In this document: positions 22,101 through 34,060 of the stretch, piece by piece
Numbering within the stretch: position 1 is the first letter of the stretch
Layout: every line of letters starts with the position of its first letter
Source: Gnetum montanum
Lineage: Eukaryota; Streptophyta; Gnetopsida; Gnetales; Gnetaceae
Length of the DNA: 64,000 nt
Assembly: GCA_015680685.1 (NCBI GenBank)
Contig: MNCI01018936.1
Location: forward strand, 215,452-279,451
Direction: 5' to 3'
Program-made: the position numbers and the translations under genes
The notes under the pieces: generated by a model
Databases searched by the model: none
The model's input: the letters and a program-made list of their open reading frames with translations, nothing else
What the model was told of the DNA's origin: nothing

Positions 22101-23760
22101 TGCTTTACCTAGTGAAGAAACTATTGTTTCCTCGAGTGGTCCAATCTTTGTGGTATCTCCTGAGTGAGAAGATAAGTGAGAATGTTATCATACCATTTTG
22201 GCTTATTGGGTACTTGTTCAATTATTTCTCTAGCAAAGAGGAGTTCATTAAGAAACATATCATATGATGGGTTTTCATCCTCTTTATCATCCCATTGCAA
22301 CTAAGACAAGTGATTAGTAACCACATTCTTAGTGCTCTTTCAATCTATCATTGTAAGATCAAATTCCTACAAGATCACTAGCCACTATATGACACGGGGA
22401 CTCACTATTGGTTTTTTTATTAGGAAGTGGATGGCATTGTGATCTGTGTGCACAAACATGTTTCATCCAAGCACATAATTCCTAAACTTCTTTAGAGAAA
22501 ATAACACCACCATCAATTCTTTTTCTATAATGGTGTAGTTCAATTTTGCACCCACAATGCTTTGGTTAGTAAAGTGGATGTAGTATGGATGTTTCTTGTC
22601 ATCTAACTACATCAACATAACTTCCAAAGCATAATTTAATGCATCCGTCATGATGTGAAATGGTCTGGAGTAGTCTAGTTCTTGTAGGATTAGGGTTGCT
22701 ACAAGCTTTTCTTTTAGTTGTTGAAATGCTTTCTCACACTTTGCAATCCAAACAAAGGGAGCATCTTTCTTTGTTAGCTTAACCAATAGTTGTGCAATCT
22801 TAGAGAAATTCTCTATGAATCACTGGTAGTATCTAGTGTGTCCAAGGAATGACTGAACATATTTAACTATTTCTAGCTAGTGAGTTATTCCTTGGATGAC
22901 CCTTGTTTTTTCAAGGTCCAATTCCTGCTTGCGATATTTTGTGCCCTAATATAATGCCCTCCTAGACCATGAGGTGACTTTTCTACCAATTGAACTATAA
23001 GTTAGTTTCAACACATCATTTCAACACTTGTTGAAGGCAGTCCAGGGCTTACTCAAATGTAGCTCCATAGGTGGAGAAGTTAACCATGAAGACTTCTACA
23101 CCACTACCAATCTACTATTGAAAGATGCTCAAGACTAGGAATTGAAATGTGGCAAGATCATTGCATAGATTAAATGACATCTTACAATATGCAAAAGTCC
23201 CTAAGGGACTTATGACCATTGTCTTTGCTTAGTCCTCCAGCACAATTTGGATTTGGTTATAGCCACTATAACTATCTAGGAAGTTGTGGTAGCAATGCCC
23301 TGGTATTGTGTCGAGTACCTAGTCAACAAATGGTAATGCAAAGTCATCTTTAAATGTTGCCATATTCAACAACCTAAAATAAATGTAGAACCACTAGTTA
23401 CCACCTTTCTTTGGTACAATTACAAGTGGAAAACCCCACTCACTATCTGCAATGGGATAGATGAACCCTACCTTGAGGAGTTGCTCGATTTCATACTTGA
23501 TGATTTGCTTCAATTTAGGATTCAACCACCTTTGTGGATATCATTTTGTCTTCATGGCCAAGTCAATGTAAATGTGATGCTGACATATCCTAGGATCAAT
23601 CCCTATGAGTTTAGGATATGACCAAGTAAAATCTGCTAACTATCTTTCAACTACTTTCAGCTACTAACTATGTCTTATCATACGCATAGTGAATTTTGGA
23701 TGGAATGCATGGTTAAAATGATCATTAGCCTACCCATCTAATATTTAAACCAAGTTCATA
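22100..23760 (-). pseudogene. Athila-like reverse transcriptase and RNase H of element A
   Basis: On the minus strand, from high to low coordinate: RT N-terminal motif GFIYPIADSEWGFPLVIVPK, a DSYSGYNQIQI motif and a GTFAYCKMSFNLCND motif. At 23079-23090 the catalytic box reads FMVN where FMDD is expected, so both Asp are lost. The thumb and connection (SFLGHTRYYQ-like) follow, then RNase H segments toward 22300. Stops are frequent, many at Gln codons. It lies between the anomalous block (23930-24770) and integrase. Confidence 0.8.
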
Positions 23761-23929
23761 CTACTTTCTAGTGACATCACATTGTATCATTCTAAATTTG
23801 ACAACCATAAGACTATCACAACTATAAGAAATATCATTACTTAGCAATGAAGTTCAAGAAAGCAATTTATTAGCTACATAGTTTATTGAAGGGAGACTTA
23901 GCCATTGCATAGAGGATTATCATTAGGCA

Positions 23930-24770
23930 TGGGTAACATGTCTTTCCAGCACCATAATCATTACAAGTTCAAGAAACCTTGAAATTTTTGAGAACTCACC
24001 TAACTTTAAATATGTGTAACATATCTTTCTAGTAGAACTCTAAGAAACTTTTTTTATTATGTGTACTTATTATGTTATTACTATGTCAACCTTACTAAAG
24101 AACTACCTTTAGGCATGGTAACATGTTTCTACTGACATGGTAAGGTAGCATTTATTTTAGAACATGATTCCAGTAGATGATACAACTTAATAGTGTAATA
24201 AAACTCATAGTGTAGCTTTAGAGAATCTAAAAATTTCCTTGATGTCATACCTTTTACATTCCTTCTTAGTTTTTCACCCTTCCATCTAGACATAATGATC
24301 ATAATTTTATTTTGGTTTTTTGTGAGAAGAATGTCATTATGTCCATTGCAAGAACCTCTTATTATTAGAAATGAGTGGATGGATGATATGGGCTCACTGT
24401 ATCTTTAATCAATTCTTTAATGATTTGATAACAGAAGGTAAACTTCTTATTATTTAGGTGACATCTTTCTTATTCCTTTACACTTTATTGGAAATATCAA
24501 CAAAAATATGTGCATGAAAAATAGTAAAATTATAAAATGAACAAAAAAATATGTAAGAATAGAAAAAAATATAAAGAATTAAAAAGATATTAAAGAATGA
24601 AGAAATGATAGGAAACGTGAAAACTATGAAAGAATAGAAAATTTATTAAAAAATATAAAAATATCAAAAATTAAAAAATGTATGAAAATATTGAAAATCA
24701 AAAAATTAGGAAACAAAATTTTAAAATGCACATATGAATTTCTACTTCAAGATAGGGTACGTCCCCCATG
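23930..24770 (-). repeat. Repeat block shared with 45720-46430
   Basis: Starts AGGCATGGGTAACATGTCTTTC and includes TGGATGGATGATATGGGCTCAC, a long A-rich tract and a C-run (GTCCCCCATG, a purine tract on the minus strand) near 24757. The same features in the same order occur at 45720-46430. Here the block separates protease from reverse transcriptase; there it lies beyond integrase. It may be an LTR or 3' end of another element inserted in pol. Confidence 0.55.
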
Positions 24771-25229
24771 ATTGAACTCATGGAAAAGTGTTTGAAAAAG
24801 GACTACACATTCCTAAGGTCATACACTCTATCTTTCTTGTTTATTATCGTTAGTGATTTATATTTTCATTTATTATCCCATGTAACATTGATGATAATTA
24901 AGTTTTGATCATTTGGAGATATATATCGTATTGGAAAAGATGATTTTTCCACTTTAGAAGATCTAAATATGTTTTCTTATTTATTCTTGATTTTAGATTT
25001 TGAGTCTTTATGTTTGCTACTTCTTGGTGTATGATCATGGTTTAGAATATTCTTTTGTAAGTTCTGAATTTGGGTTATTTTCCTAGGGTAGGAGTTGATA
25101 AGTAGGTTGAATGTTTTTATGCATGTTTTGGATAGTTTTATTTTTTAATTTCTTAACCACCTAATGTGTTTTAATTTAGTAGCCATTGTTTCTTTTTGCA
25201 TACATACTTATTTTTCAAATTTGTTATGG
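24771..25229. other. AT-rich spacer inside element A
   Basis: No recognisable coding sequence between the shared repeat block and the protease. Confidence 0.35.
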
Positions 25230-25740
25230 GTTGTTATAAGGATCTTCTTGATGTTCTGAACTTTTAGTCCATAAATGCACCCTTGTTCATCATAAGTAAT
25301 GTATGAAATTATTTACATCTATATGGCTCTATGCTCACCTTCCTTGGAAATTTTCAAAGACAAGTCTCTTATTTTTACCTTAGCATCAATTTTACTAAGT
25401 CATACTCTCCCCATAATAGTAGGAAAGTCCTCCTTATCATTCTTTACATCAATTACAAGAAAATATACTAGATCAAACCATCCATTAATAGCAGTCATTA
25501 CATCTTCTACCTATCCTAAAGGAATGTTGACTAATTTTTCAATAAGCTCTAGTCTTATGTTACATTTCTTTAACAATAGTAGGTTCCATGCCCTGTATGT
25601 TTCTTGAGATATCATATTAACTTCATAACCTAAGTCTAGTAGATATTTCCATGGTGAATTTTCAACAATTTCTAAATAAATCATAGGACTTTTAGGATCT
25701 ATTTTTTTCATATAAAGAGTTCCTACTTTATCCAATCTAA
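25230..25740 (-). pseudogene. Athila-like protease of element A
   Basis: The minus frame 25735-25511 reads IYLEIVENSPWKYLLDLGYEVNMISQETY; family members have LLD(S/T)G(S/A)EVN here, so the catalytic DSG has become DLG. The distal half (FLVIDVKNDKEDFPTIMGRV, the expected (I/L)LGR strand) reads on to about 25400 and the linker to about 25290. Position between gag and RT is as expected for an Athila element. Confidence 0.7.
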
Positions 25741-28350
25741 TACTATATTAGTTAACATGATAGTTGTAAGCTTTTGGTGTTGTTGCTGTGGAAGCATGGT
25801 GGTTACAAGAGGATTTGTTATAGGAAGAATATGATTGGATGAAGTTCCTATTCTAGCAACTTTTTTCAAACTTGTCCTAAAGAAAGAAATTTTTCTACAT
25901 TATCTTCTTTCTATATACTAACTTCCCTAGTAGCACTTTTCTAGTGAGGTTGTATTGGTAGTTACCCTGGTATTGGTGTTACTAGTGGTAAAGGATTAGG
26001 AGCTTTATAATATGGACCTATTGCTAGTTGAGATGTGTAAGGATGTAACTTCATGCATGGGGGTGTAAGTCTATGGCATTTTACTAGACAGTAGGATGAA
26101 GAAGCATGAACAAAATTACTTCTATGACATAAAAGACATTGTACATGATATCCATAAGGATCTCATTGTTGGTATGGATACTATTGTCTTAGCAATGACA
26201 TCCCTCGTGACTATGGTTTTATCATTGCTACTAGTAGTTCTCTAGTGGTTGAGGATAAGCCCCTTTTGGATTATACTATTGATGATAGGGCTACCTATAG
26301 TTATCCTATGAGTAAGGTAATCATCTAGACATTTTTTTGAAAACATTTAAACTTAATACATATGTCCCAAACTTTTGCAAGTGAGCCATAATATGATAAC
26401 ATCCCTTAGGATGTTCATACAAGCATACTTTGCAACTAATGTCATCTTTAATGCTTGATTTCATAATTTTCTCAATTGTAGTAAATTTTTCTTTGTTTTT
26501 ATAATTATCACATCCATTATCCGTTTCTTCTTCTTCTTCTTATTTTTTTTGAAGTCTTGTTCAGTTTTCTCTTCTACTATCTTCAATTTTATGGTAAATT
26601 TGTCATCCATAGAGTCCCACATTTTCTCTACCTTTGTCACAATATCATTAACTAATTTTTGAATAAGTAGACCCTTTCATTAGATCACATCTTCTATGGT
26701 TCTTCTTCTTGTTTTTCACATATTCTTACATCTCTTTATCTAATGGCTAGGTCTCTATTGTACTCTTTAATAGATTTCCTTTTATGTAACTTATCTTCTT
26801 CTACTACTACCCAATCTAGTAACCTTTGAATTTGGTGAGTTGTCATTTCTAATAATCTACCTTAGGTATATACTCCAAGAGTCTCTTTTGTTTTGTTCCT
26901 TAACCCATTGATGATGTGTTGTAGTTGTTTCCTTTGAGAAAATTCATGGCCTGGGAATTTATGTAATAGTAAATAGTATCTATCCTTTGTTGTATCAAAG
27001 GATTCATGTATCCCTTGTTTCCATCCTTGGATTTATTTTCTTAAGTTCAATACTCTAAAATAAATTTGATATTTATCATTGAAGAGTTCTAGCATGATAC
27101 TCCATCTTCTAATTGATTCTAGTTCTAAGGATTTGTGCTAGCTCTTTGCTTCCTTAATAAGTATTTTGGGAAATAAATTTAATTTCTACCAATCATTCTC
27201 TATATTTTGTAGGGTTTAGGCATCATGGTAGACTTAAAGATAATGTTGTGGATATGCTTTATATCCTCCTTCAAACTTTGAAGTATTATTCATATCAAGT
27301 CACTTGATACAACTATCCCAAGTTGTCTGGTAGGTATGTATACTACTTCCCTCATATTAATCATATTGCCTGTGGCTAGTATAGGTTCTTCATAATATTC
27401 AAGTTTATAAGCTCTATTATAGTAATGATCCCTTTGATGCTTATGATGTTCTCTTCTTTCATGCCTAATTTATCTTTCTCTATCTTCTTCTTCATCTTCC
27501 ATATCCTTAGGATACCTTCTTCTTCTATCACATGTCTATCATGATTCCTTATTCTCACTATCTCTTGTCAAAGTTTGTTGATAAGTGCAATGAAGAGGAT
27601 GGGGAATTTTATGAAAAATATTGGCTTGTTCTTATTAAATGACATATGGATTCATCCCTTATATATATATAAAAGGATTTATGCCTTAAATTCCCTCAAA
27701 TTCTAGAGTTTGCATCATCTCTTCCTAGTATATCTAGAAGACTTGAATGTAACTTTATCTTCATACGATCTTCAATGCATATGACTGGTGCTTGAGAATT
27801 TTATCTATGAGTCTAGGGAGGACTTTCATCTTTATATGACTCATCTTCTTTCTCATTAATAATGATTTCTTATGATGCTTTCTTTTATTTTTCTTGCTCA
27901 TATCTTTCTACCATAATAGTGTTCCTTATTTCTTACGCTTTTGTTGGTTGATATGGGTTGGTCATGTTCATGGTAACTTGGTATCCTTCTTGTATGTGGC
28001 CAAAATTTGACCTCATGAGGGCTACTTAAAGCATAGATGGTGTTGAATGTTCTAATGGTAAGACAATGTTACACTACAAATCTCTCCATCTGAATTGTTT
28101 ATCTTGGTGCAAAGTAAATGTAAAATCAAGATAATAAGGATCACTATGAGGATATGATATTCTTATTTGTATCAGTATACTCCAATATTATTTATTATAA
28201 TTTCTATCAGTACTTTCATTAAGATCAATAGTAGGTGGATATTTTACTCTGAATATGGAAGTCATTTTAATATGGTTGATACTTAAGTCTGTGTGTATTT
28301 TTTGAAATATTATAGTGAATTGTAAAAGATTAACTAACTAGAAAACATTA
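25741..28350 (-). pseudogene. Athila-like gag of element A
   Basis: Minus strand. A His/Arg/Asp/Glu-rich tract (about 27550-27420; ERREHHKHQRDHYYNRAY in one frame) precedes EEPILATGNMIN and the gag core (ELFNDKYQIYFRVLNLRK near 27080, HIINGLRNKTKETLGVYT near 26880). The Lys-rich region and Gln/Pro/Tyr-rich tail follow toward 25750. Both other gag copies (19133-21200 plus, 55011-57690 minus) share these blocks. It is disrupted by many stops and shifts, and the start is uncertain. Confidence 0.7.
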
Positions 28351-28375
28351 ACATATCCTTAGTAAATAGTATGAA

Positions 28376-29191
28376 TGATGGGTAGTTAGAGAATTGAAAT
28401 ACTTAACCATACAAGTTACAACTATTCATATATGACTAGATTGTAATCCATGAATGGACAATATAAGTATACTAGTAAGTTGATAGTAAGTTTGTGATCA
28501 TTGTCTTCCCACTTAGAGCTAGTGAGCTACAAAATGTATGGTTTAACTCTTAGCGAGTTATATGATAAAATGATCTTGTTGGTTCTTAAATATTGTAAAG
28601 GTAGACATAGTGACAATGAGTGTAAATTCTATCTCTAAGTACAATGAAAATGTATAAAGCTATTCTATCCTATGCTAATAAGTATATGTTTCTGGTTTTC
28701 TATATCTATCCTAGGTTGATTTAACTATTACTAGGATTACTAAGTAATTTTACTACTAAGAAAATCAAGAAAGTTACTATTAGGTTATCAAACAATTATA
28801 GTTTACACTCGAAACTAGTTGTACTTATTTCACCTTACTAATGAACATTGGAATAGTAAATGACTTAGGAAATATAAATGAGTTAGTAAAAGTAAATAAC
28901 ATGGAAAAGTAAAGCCATTCTATATGATATGTTGCAATGATGAAGAATAATCTTACTCTTTATTATTGTTGATAAATTTTATCCAAGAATAATACACTTG
29001 AATAAGGACAATGTACATTTGTAAGTCACCATACTATCACTAAGTTTTGGGCAAAAATTTATTTTTGACGTGATGGTCGGATTGTATTTATAAGCATGGC
29101 CATGGAACACTACATCGTATCTATGACAATATATGTTGGGGCATGATATTGTATCTATAATATCATAGTCCTAAACATAAAGTGTTCATCA
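28376..29191 (-). mobile_element. 5' LTR of element A
   Basis: 816 bp with TGATGGGTAG at the low end and GTGTTCATCA at the high end. On the minus strand it therefore opens TGATGA and closes with CATCA. The U3 end (about 29070-29191) has paired words (CATCGTATCTATGAC, GATATTGTATC). A decayed primer site lies just inside (28375 downward). The 17190 fragment aligns over its first ~520 bp. Confidence 0.8.
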
Positions 29192-29196
29192 AAAGC

Positions 29197-29480
29197 AATA
29201 TCAACTAACATAATATCATTTGCAAACAACATACACCAAGGGATTTCATCTTGTATTCCTTTTGTTAATTAATCTATAATAATAACAAATAAGTATAGGC
29301 TAAGTTCAAACCCTTGCTATAGACCTACTATTTCTACAAAATATTTTAATTCTAGTGATAGTTGTTTCATACATGTCTTAAATGCTTTAATACAATTACT
29401 CATATTTGTTGATAAAAGTAAAGTACTCTTGTAAAATTTAATCCAACTACATTTTATTTTATGATAACAAAATCTTAGTA
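29197..29480 (-). pseudogene. RTE-type LINE reverse transcriptase palm
   Basis: Minus strand: AFKTCMKQLSLELKYFVEIV, then QGFELSLYLFVIIID, then KGIQDEIPWCMLFANDIMLV. The family pattern is QGSALSPYLF...IQDE.PWCMLFADDIVLVDE, so the catalytic FADD has become FAND. It stops at the duplication bordering element A (29192-29196) and is continued at 17184 and below. Confidence 0.75.
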
Positions 29481-29859
29481 TAAAAGCATAGCATGAAAAA
29501 CATCAAATTAATCCAACCAAAACCAAAAAAATGAAGATATTTACAATCATAGGAGGCTGGAGAACTCCAAATAATTTTATTTGCATAGATGCAACATATT
29601 CCATATTCTTCATAAATACCAAGAAAAGCTCTAGAGAATATATCTTATTTGGTTCTCTTACATACTTTGCTTCCAAAGATACTATTATAATTCCACTATC
29701 AATAACCTGCATGGTAGTTTAAAGGTATGTTCTAAGCATAGATAACACAATTGAGTATTATCTTTAAAAAATGCACTCAAGATGGCTTACATTCAAATTA
29801 GGCATTAAATGGCAAGGCCTTTGATATAAGTTTCTACTAATTTTGGATTAAGGTGCTCC
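29481..29859. other. Unassigned sequence between two LINE fragments
   Basis: Overlapping ORFs of 60-70 codons exist on both strands (29503-29722), but neither matches a family I know. Part may be upstream L1 sequence (a KAFD-like stretch occurs near 29815). Confidence 0.3.
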
Positions 29860-31250
29860 TTTTCTCTTCAATGGTCAATTTGTCAAGGTTTGTCCTCTAC
29901 CTTCCTATCTTTTTATTATTGGTGTAGACTTTTTTTTTTTTTTACATAATCTCCATTATTATCTACAATGAAATACATTAAAGAAATTTCAATTGATGAT
30001 CAAGGTATGAAATTTCTTAATAGTGACTTTACAGATGATTTTTTTATGATTAATAATTCTTTATAACATATTAATGCTCTTTTAGCTAGAGTAAAAGATT
30101 ACTACATGTTATCTAGATCTCATATCTATTGGCAAAAATCTATTATTTATTGTAATGAAAATATTGAAGAATGGATTACTTTCAAGCACACTCTTACTAT
30201 TTTATGAACTTATGTGGTTGATAAAGTTGAAAAGAAACTTGATAAATGAAATGAAAATAAAACTCACTCTTGCTAGTAAAGTTTTAATTATCAAGAAAAT
30301 GTTTCAATCAACTCATGTTTATTACTCTAGCAATTGGAATCTTTCTAATGCTTCTTATAATAAAATGGATTGCAAAGTGTATTAATGAAGATGATGTTTG
30401 GATACTTCTTTTAAGAAATAGACTTATGCAAGGAAAACCTAAGAAGGATAACAATTAGTCTTTTAATAACTTTCTTCATTGTCTTCTTTACACTTAGTCC
30501 ATTTTTATTCTTGATTCTCTAATTCTTAAATAAATTGGGAAAACATGATGCAAGCTAAGTAAATATTGGAATTAAAAGCATATAAATTACAATCATATTA
30601 CAATTTCATAAGATATGATTAAGAAAATTAGCTCATGGTGGGCTCCTTTTAATGAAGAAGCTTGGGCTACTAATGCATCTAGATTATGTACCACTTCAAG
30701 AAAATTTGATATCACTACAATTTCTTGTCTATGAATGCATGATAGATGGATTACTTTGAATGAAGCTTCTAGCATCTATGATTTGAATAGAAAGAAAAAA
30801 AGGAATTTTGAAAAATTAATATCTAATCTTGATAATTAATTTAGGGTTAATAACAATTTGCATTAGGCTTTTCCAAATATTTTTTGAAAGGATGGAAGAT
30901 CTATTTTATCTTCTAATTCAAAAGTTACATATGAGATTATTTCAAAGAATTATTTTATTTATAAAAATTCAATAAATCCTAAAATATACAATAATCATCA
31001 TTACTTTTAAATGAGAAAAATGAATGATATTTGGAGAGCTTCTACATTTATTAAAAATCATATTTTTTATGATGTCTTATTCATCAAGGTATTTAAGCAC
31101 TTATCTTAAACATGTGAGAAATGTTTTTCCTTAATGTTTCTTTGTAGATGAGCAAACTCATTTTCTTGTTTTTTAAAGTATCCTATTACTCAGCATATTT
31201 TAAGAATTTGTAATAACCTTTAACCAAACATCAATAAAGTCATTCTTGGT
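29860..31250 (+). pseudogene. L1-type LINE, RT palm to C-terminal zinc-finger region
   Basis: The + frame shows NGQFVKVCPLPSYLF (family pattern ...V.QGCPLAPYLF), ISIDDQGMKFLNSDF and FTDD at 30028-30039 (the FADD catalytic box, with the Asp pair retained). ALLARVKDYYMLSRSHIYWQ and KSIIYCNENIEEWIT follow. Later segments (SWWAPFNEEAWAT, LEASSIY-like, TYEIISKNYFIYKNS, FIKNHIFYDVLFIKVFKHLS, CEKC) fit the region before and across the RT-associated zinc-binding domain of plant L1 elements. Its orientation opposes the RTE fragment beside it. There are numerous stops; it ends near the LARD LTR at 31309. Confidence 0.6.
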
Positions 31251-31495
31251 AATTAGCCTACTTTGTCTACTTCCTTTCTTTGAATTGGAAATGTCTTCAA
31301 CTTTGTCATGTCTCCATTCCTCAATGATATTGTTCCATAACAAAGATGATGTCTCTTCATAATAAGAGTTGTGATTATTGTAATTAAATCTAAAAAGGAA
31401 AAGCTATAATTAATACCTAAGAGGATGAATTCTAATAATGAGCGTGTTTCTTGAGGTGACCTTTGAGCGTTTGACCTAAGGTATTTATACCCAGG

Positions 31496-32332
31496 TGATG
31501 AGTGGCGAGGTACCCCTACACTCAACCATATGAAATGAGCGTAGCACGTGCGATCTGGTCGAACTCCGCAGACTAAATACCTAAATGCCGCAAGCAACAC
31601 TTGGGGTTAATTAATCACTGTCTTCCCAGACTTACTTTTTGTTGTCACGGTATATGGTTAAGTAAGTCTGAGGTATATGATTTTCTTGGTATTTTTTGGT
31701 TTATCTCCTATGCTAAACGGTGAAGGGTTGAGAGACTAAAACTAATTCTAACTACAGTGCTAAGTTCTAGTGTCAACATCTATTCCCACTTTCCGTACAC
31801 ACCCTGAACTGTGCAACTGTGGCTACGAAATGCTAATCATTACTGGGATTACCACANNNNNNNNNNNNNNNNNNNNNNNNNNNNNNNNNNNNNNNNNNNN
31901 NNNNNNNNNNNNNNNNNNNNNNNNNNNNNNNNNNNNNNNNNNNNNNNNNNNNNNNNNNNNNNNNNNNNNNNNNNNNNNNNNNNNNNNNNNNNNNNNNNNN
32001 NNNNNNNNNNNNNNNNNNNNNNNNNNNNNNNNNNNNNNNNNNNNNNNNNNNNNNNNNNNNNNNNNNNNNNNNNNNNNNNNNNNNNNNNNNNNNNNNNNNN
32101 NNNNNNNNNNNNNNNNNNNNNNNNNNNNNNNNNNNNNNNNNNNNNNNNNNNNNNNNNNNNNNNNNNNNNNNNNNNNNNNNNNNNNNNNNNNNNNNNNNNN
32201 NNNNNNNNNNNNNNNNNTGGTGGTGGACCGTGATATTGTGTACACGATATTGTAGGGAACGACGCGATATCGCAGGGGATGCGATATCGAGTCAGACGTG
32301 ATATCACAGCCTGTGCAATTCGCATCTCATCA
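31496..32332 (-). mobile_element. Solo Athila-type LTR with target duplication
   Basis: 837 bp including the gap. It begins TGATGAGTGGCGAGGTACCC (inverse of the family LTR end) and ends CGCATCTCATCA. Flanking 5-mers are CCAGG (31491-31495) and CTAGG (32333-32337), one transition apart. The U3 side contains CGATATCG and GATATCAC words. It retains more CpG than other copies, so it is probably younger. No internal sequence adjoins, hence a solo LTR. Confidence 0.8.
31857..32217. other. Assembly gap, 361 N
   Basis: A run of N inside the solo LTR. Any reading frame crossing it is meaningless. Confidence 0.99.
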
Positions 32333-32667
32333 CTAGGCATTAAATGTTATATTAGCATGGAGTTGTAAAGTGGGTAAAGATGAGTAATAGGTGCTAGGTG
32401 AAGTGGGATAGAAAGGTAACTAGTTTTTTCTTCTAGCTAGTTATTGGCCTACCCATGATGACAATGCTAGATAGCCCTTAAGGGATAGATGTTGAAGGAA
32501 GATAATCCTAAGAAATACTTAGAGCATGATCCAAATACATTATTCCACATTAATAAAGCATTCATTTTATTTTTTCTATGTTTTTGTTGTTATTTTCCTT
32601 ATGCATAATGTCAAATGTAATGCATATTTGACATTTGCTACAGCATCTGAGAACAAAATGTCACATT

Positions 32668-32678
32668 TGGTATTAGAG
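32668..32678 (+). promoter_or_regulatory. Primer-binding site, initiator tRNA-Met type
   Basis: TGGTATTAGAG, two bases after the 5' LTR. It differs from the standard TGGTATCAGAG by one C to T change. Confidence 0.7.
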
Positions 32679-33663
32679 AAAACTATGATCCAAGGACCAA
32701 TCAAAATTAAGGACCAACTATAATCCAATGATGAATCATGAAGCCACAAGCTACGAAGTGTTATGGATCATAACTAAATGTGACTCATATTTAAAATGAT
32801 CCATGTAGGCTAGCAGATACCTCTTCATGATTTTCAAGAATAATTGACTCTAGACCACACATCTGTAGGAGAACCATGAATGTGTATCATGTTCAAGATA
32901 GGTCCTACAATCCAAGAAGATTCTTTTAGGGAGTAATTAAGAGATTCTATCATGCCTCAACAATGCACATCAATTGGAAGAGACATTGGTAAGATAAGGA
33001 TACATCGATCCAGGTAACTCATACCCATATTATAGTATTGTTAGAAATGTTAGTTGATTAAGGTCATTATTAAGTTTTTCTCAGAAGGTTATTAACCATG
33101 ACCTAAATCAACCTTTTTTTGCTTGGAACTTATTGTTTCAAAATACCTAGCATCAACCTAGCCATAATATTATATCATCCCTACTCAACTGGTAAAAGTT
33201 ATAGTTATTATCTTAAGATTCATAGGGAAACCAATGCTCACTGGTTAATGTTGTGATGTCTTACTTTGCAAACCCTCTCCTTAGTACCTTATTGGGGTAT
33301 AACCATGCTCCAGGCTTACATCACATTTATGAAATTGTAAGATGTGTTACATTTTGTTTAAGAGTTGATATATCATTTATAATCAAATCCAAGCTATCCA
33401 TAGTCCTCATGTAGTCCATACGTGAATCTAGTAATGTCAATTCAATAAAATAGGCTAATTATTTCCTTTCAAATATAGAAAATCCAAATTTTTTTGGACC
33501 CTAAAAGCATGTCCAATGTGTAGTACTCATTGAGATGATTCCAACAGTACAAATTTCCTCTTGATTGGACTTATGGCTTTGGAAATATTACTATGTAAAT
33601 TATCTCATAATGTGTGCTTTATAAAATAATAAATTATTAAATTATTAAAAAATGAGTCAAAAT

Positions 33664-33755
33664 TTTAGGATCAAGAAGCAAACCCAAAACCTTTCCTAGG
33701 ATAACCAAACTCATACCCTATCATCCACCAAACCACGATGTTGACCAGTGAGGTA
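33664..33755 (-). other. tRNA-like or SINE-head-like segment
   Basis: On the minus strand a TGGTTTGGTGGATGATAGGG stretch resembles an internal A box. About 50 bases on, GGTTTTGGGTTTGC resembles a decayed B box (GGTTCGANTCC). The spacing is tRNA-like, but I cannot fold a convincing cloverleaf, so I treat it as a relic. Confidence 0.3.
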
Positions 33756-33977
33756 AGGAAGAATAAAATAATAATAAAAATTTGGATATTAATAATAAAA
33801 TCCTACTTGTTAGTGATGGAAAATTTTTCGTTAGTTGATAGAAAAGTTTAAAATTTTTTTGTTAATTGATAAAAAATTCAGAAAAGATCAGAATCCAAGT
33901 TGGAAAATTTAAATATGTAAATGTAAAAGAAAATTCAAAAAAAAAAAAAGAATTTTGTGGATTAGACACAATAAAAA

Positions 33978-34060
33978 TAAAACATTTCTAATTAAGCACA
34001 CTTGTCTTGGAGTAGTACTAGGATGGGTGATCTCTTAGAAAGTCTTGTTTTTTGTGTCTA
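33978..34060 (+). other. 5S rRNA-derived segment
   Basis: AATTAAGCACACTTG is followed by AGTAGTACTAGGATGGGTGA (34011-34030), then TCTCTTAGAAAGTCTTG. In order and spacing this is the 3' two-thirds of plant 5S rRNA, including the C-box of its internal polymerase III promoter. The 20-base core is unchanged. The neighbouring differences are mainly C to T or G to A. The 5' part is unrecognisable. Known precedents are Cassandra TRIM LTRs and 5S-derived SINEs. Confidence 0.75.

Larger units (their letters stand above)
17190..29191 (-). mobile_element. Athila-like Ty3/gypsy element A, nested and decayed
   Basis: A minus-strand LTR retrotransposon whose outer ends are the truncated 3' LTR (17190-17706) and the 5' LTR (28376-29191). 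The flanking 5-mers are AAAGT (17185-17189) and AAAGC (29192-29196), a target-site duplication differing by one transition. Internal order on the minus strand is gag, protease, an intervening block, reverse transcriptase/RNase H and integrase. A plus-strand relative (17707 to about 21200) is inserted in its 3' LTR, with the junction to integrase rearranged. Both flanks belong to one RTE LINE, which supports the reading. No domain is intact. Confidence 0.75.
31309..32665 (+). mobile_element. 5' LTR of the LARD-like element, interrupted
   Basis: Aligns with 35840-36406 in two parts, 31309-31495 and 32333-32665. Shared landmarks are GACCTTTG, TTTGACCTAAGGT, GAGTAATAGG, GAAGTGGGATAGAAAG, CATTATTCCACATTAATAAA and GTCAAATGTAATG. 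The interruption is a solo LTR of the Athila-type family. Confidence 0.75.

Noticed and set aside
27376-27558. A 60-codon Lys/Ile-rich frame on the minus strand
   Set aside because: Alternate frame of the His/Arg-rich gag tract of element A.
31770-32340. Four long reading frames on both strands across 31770-32340
   Set aside because: They are open only because they cross the 361-bp run of N.
33664-33755. A functional tRNA gene
   Set aside because: Only box-like fragments are present, with no convincing cloverleaf or intact TPsiC arm. Kept as a low-confidence relic.
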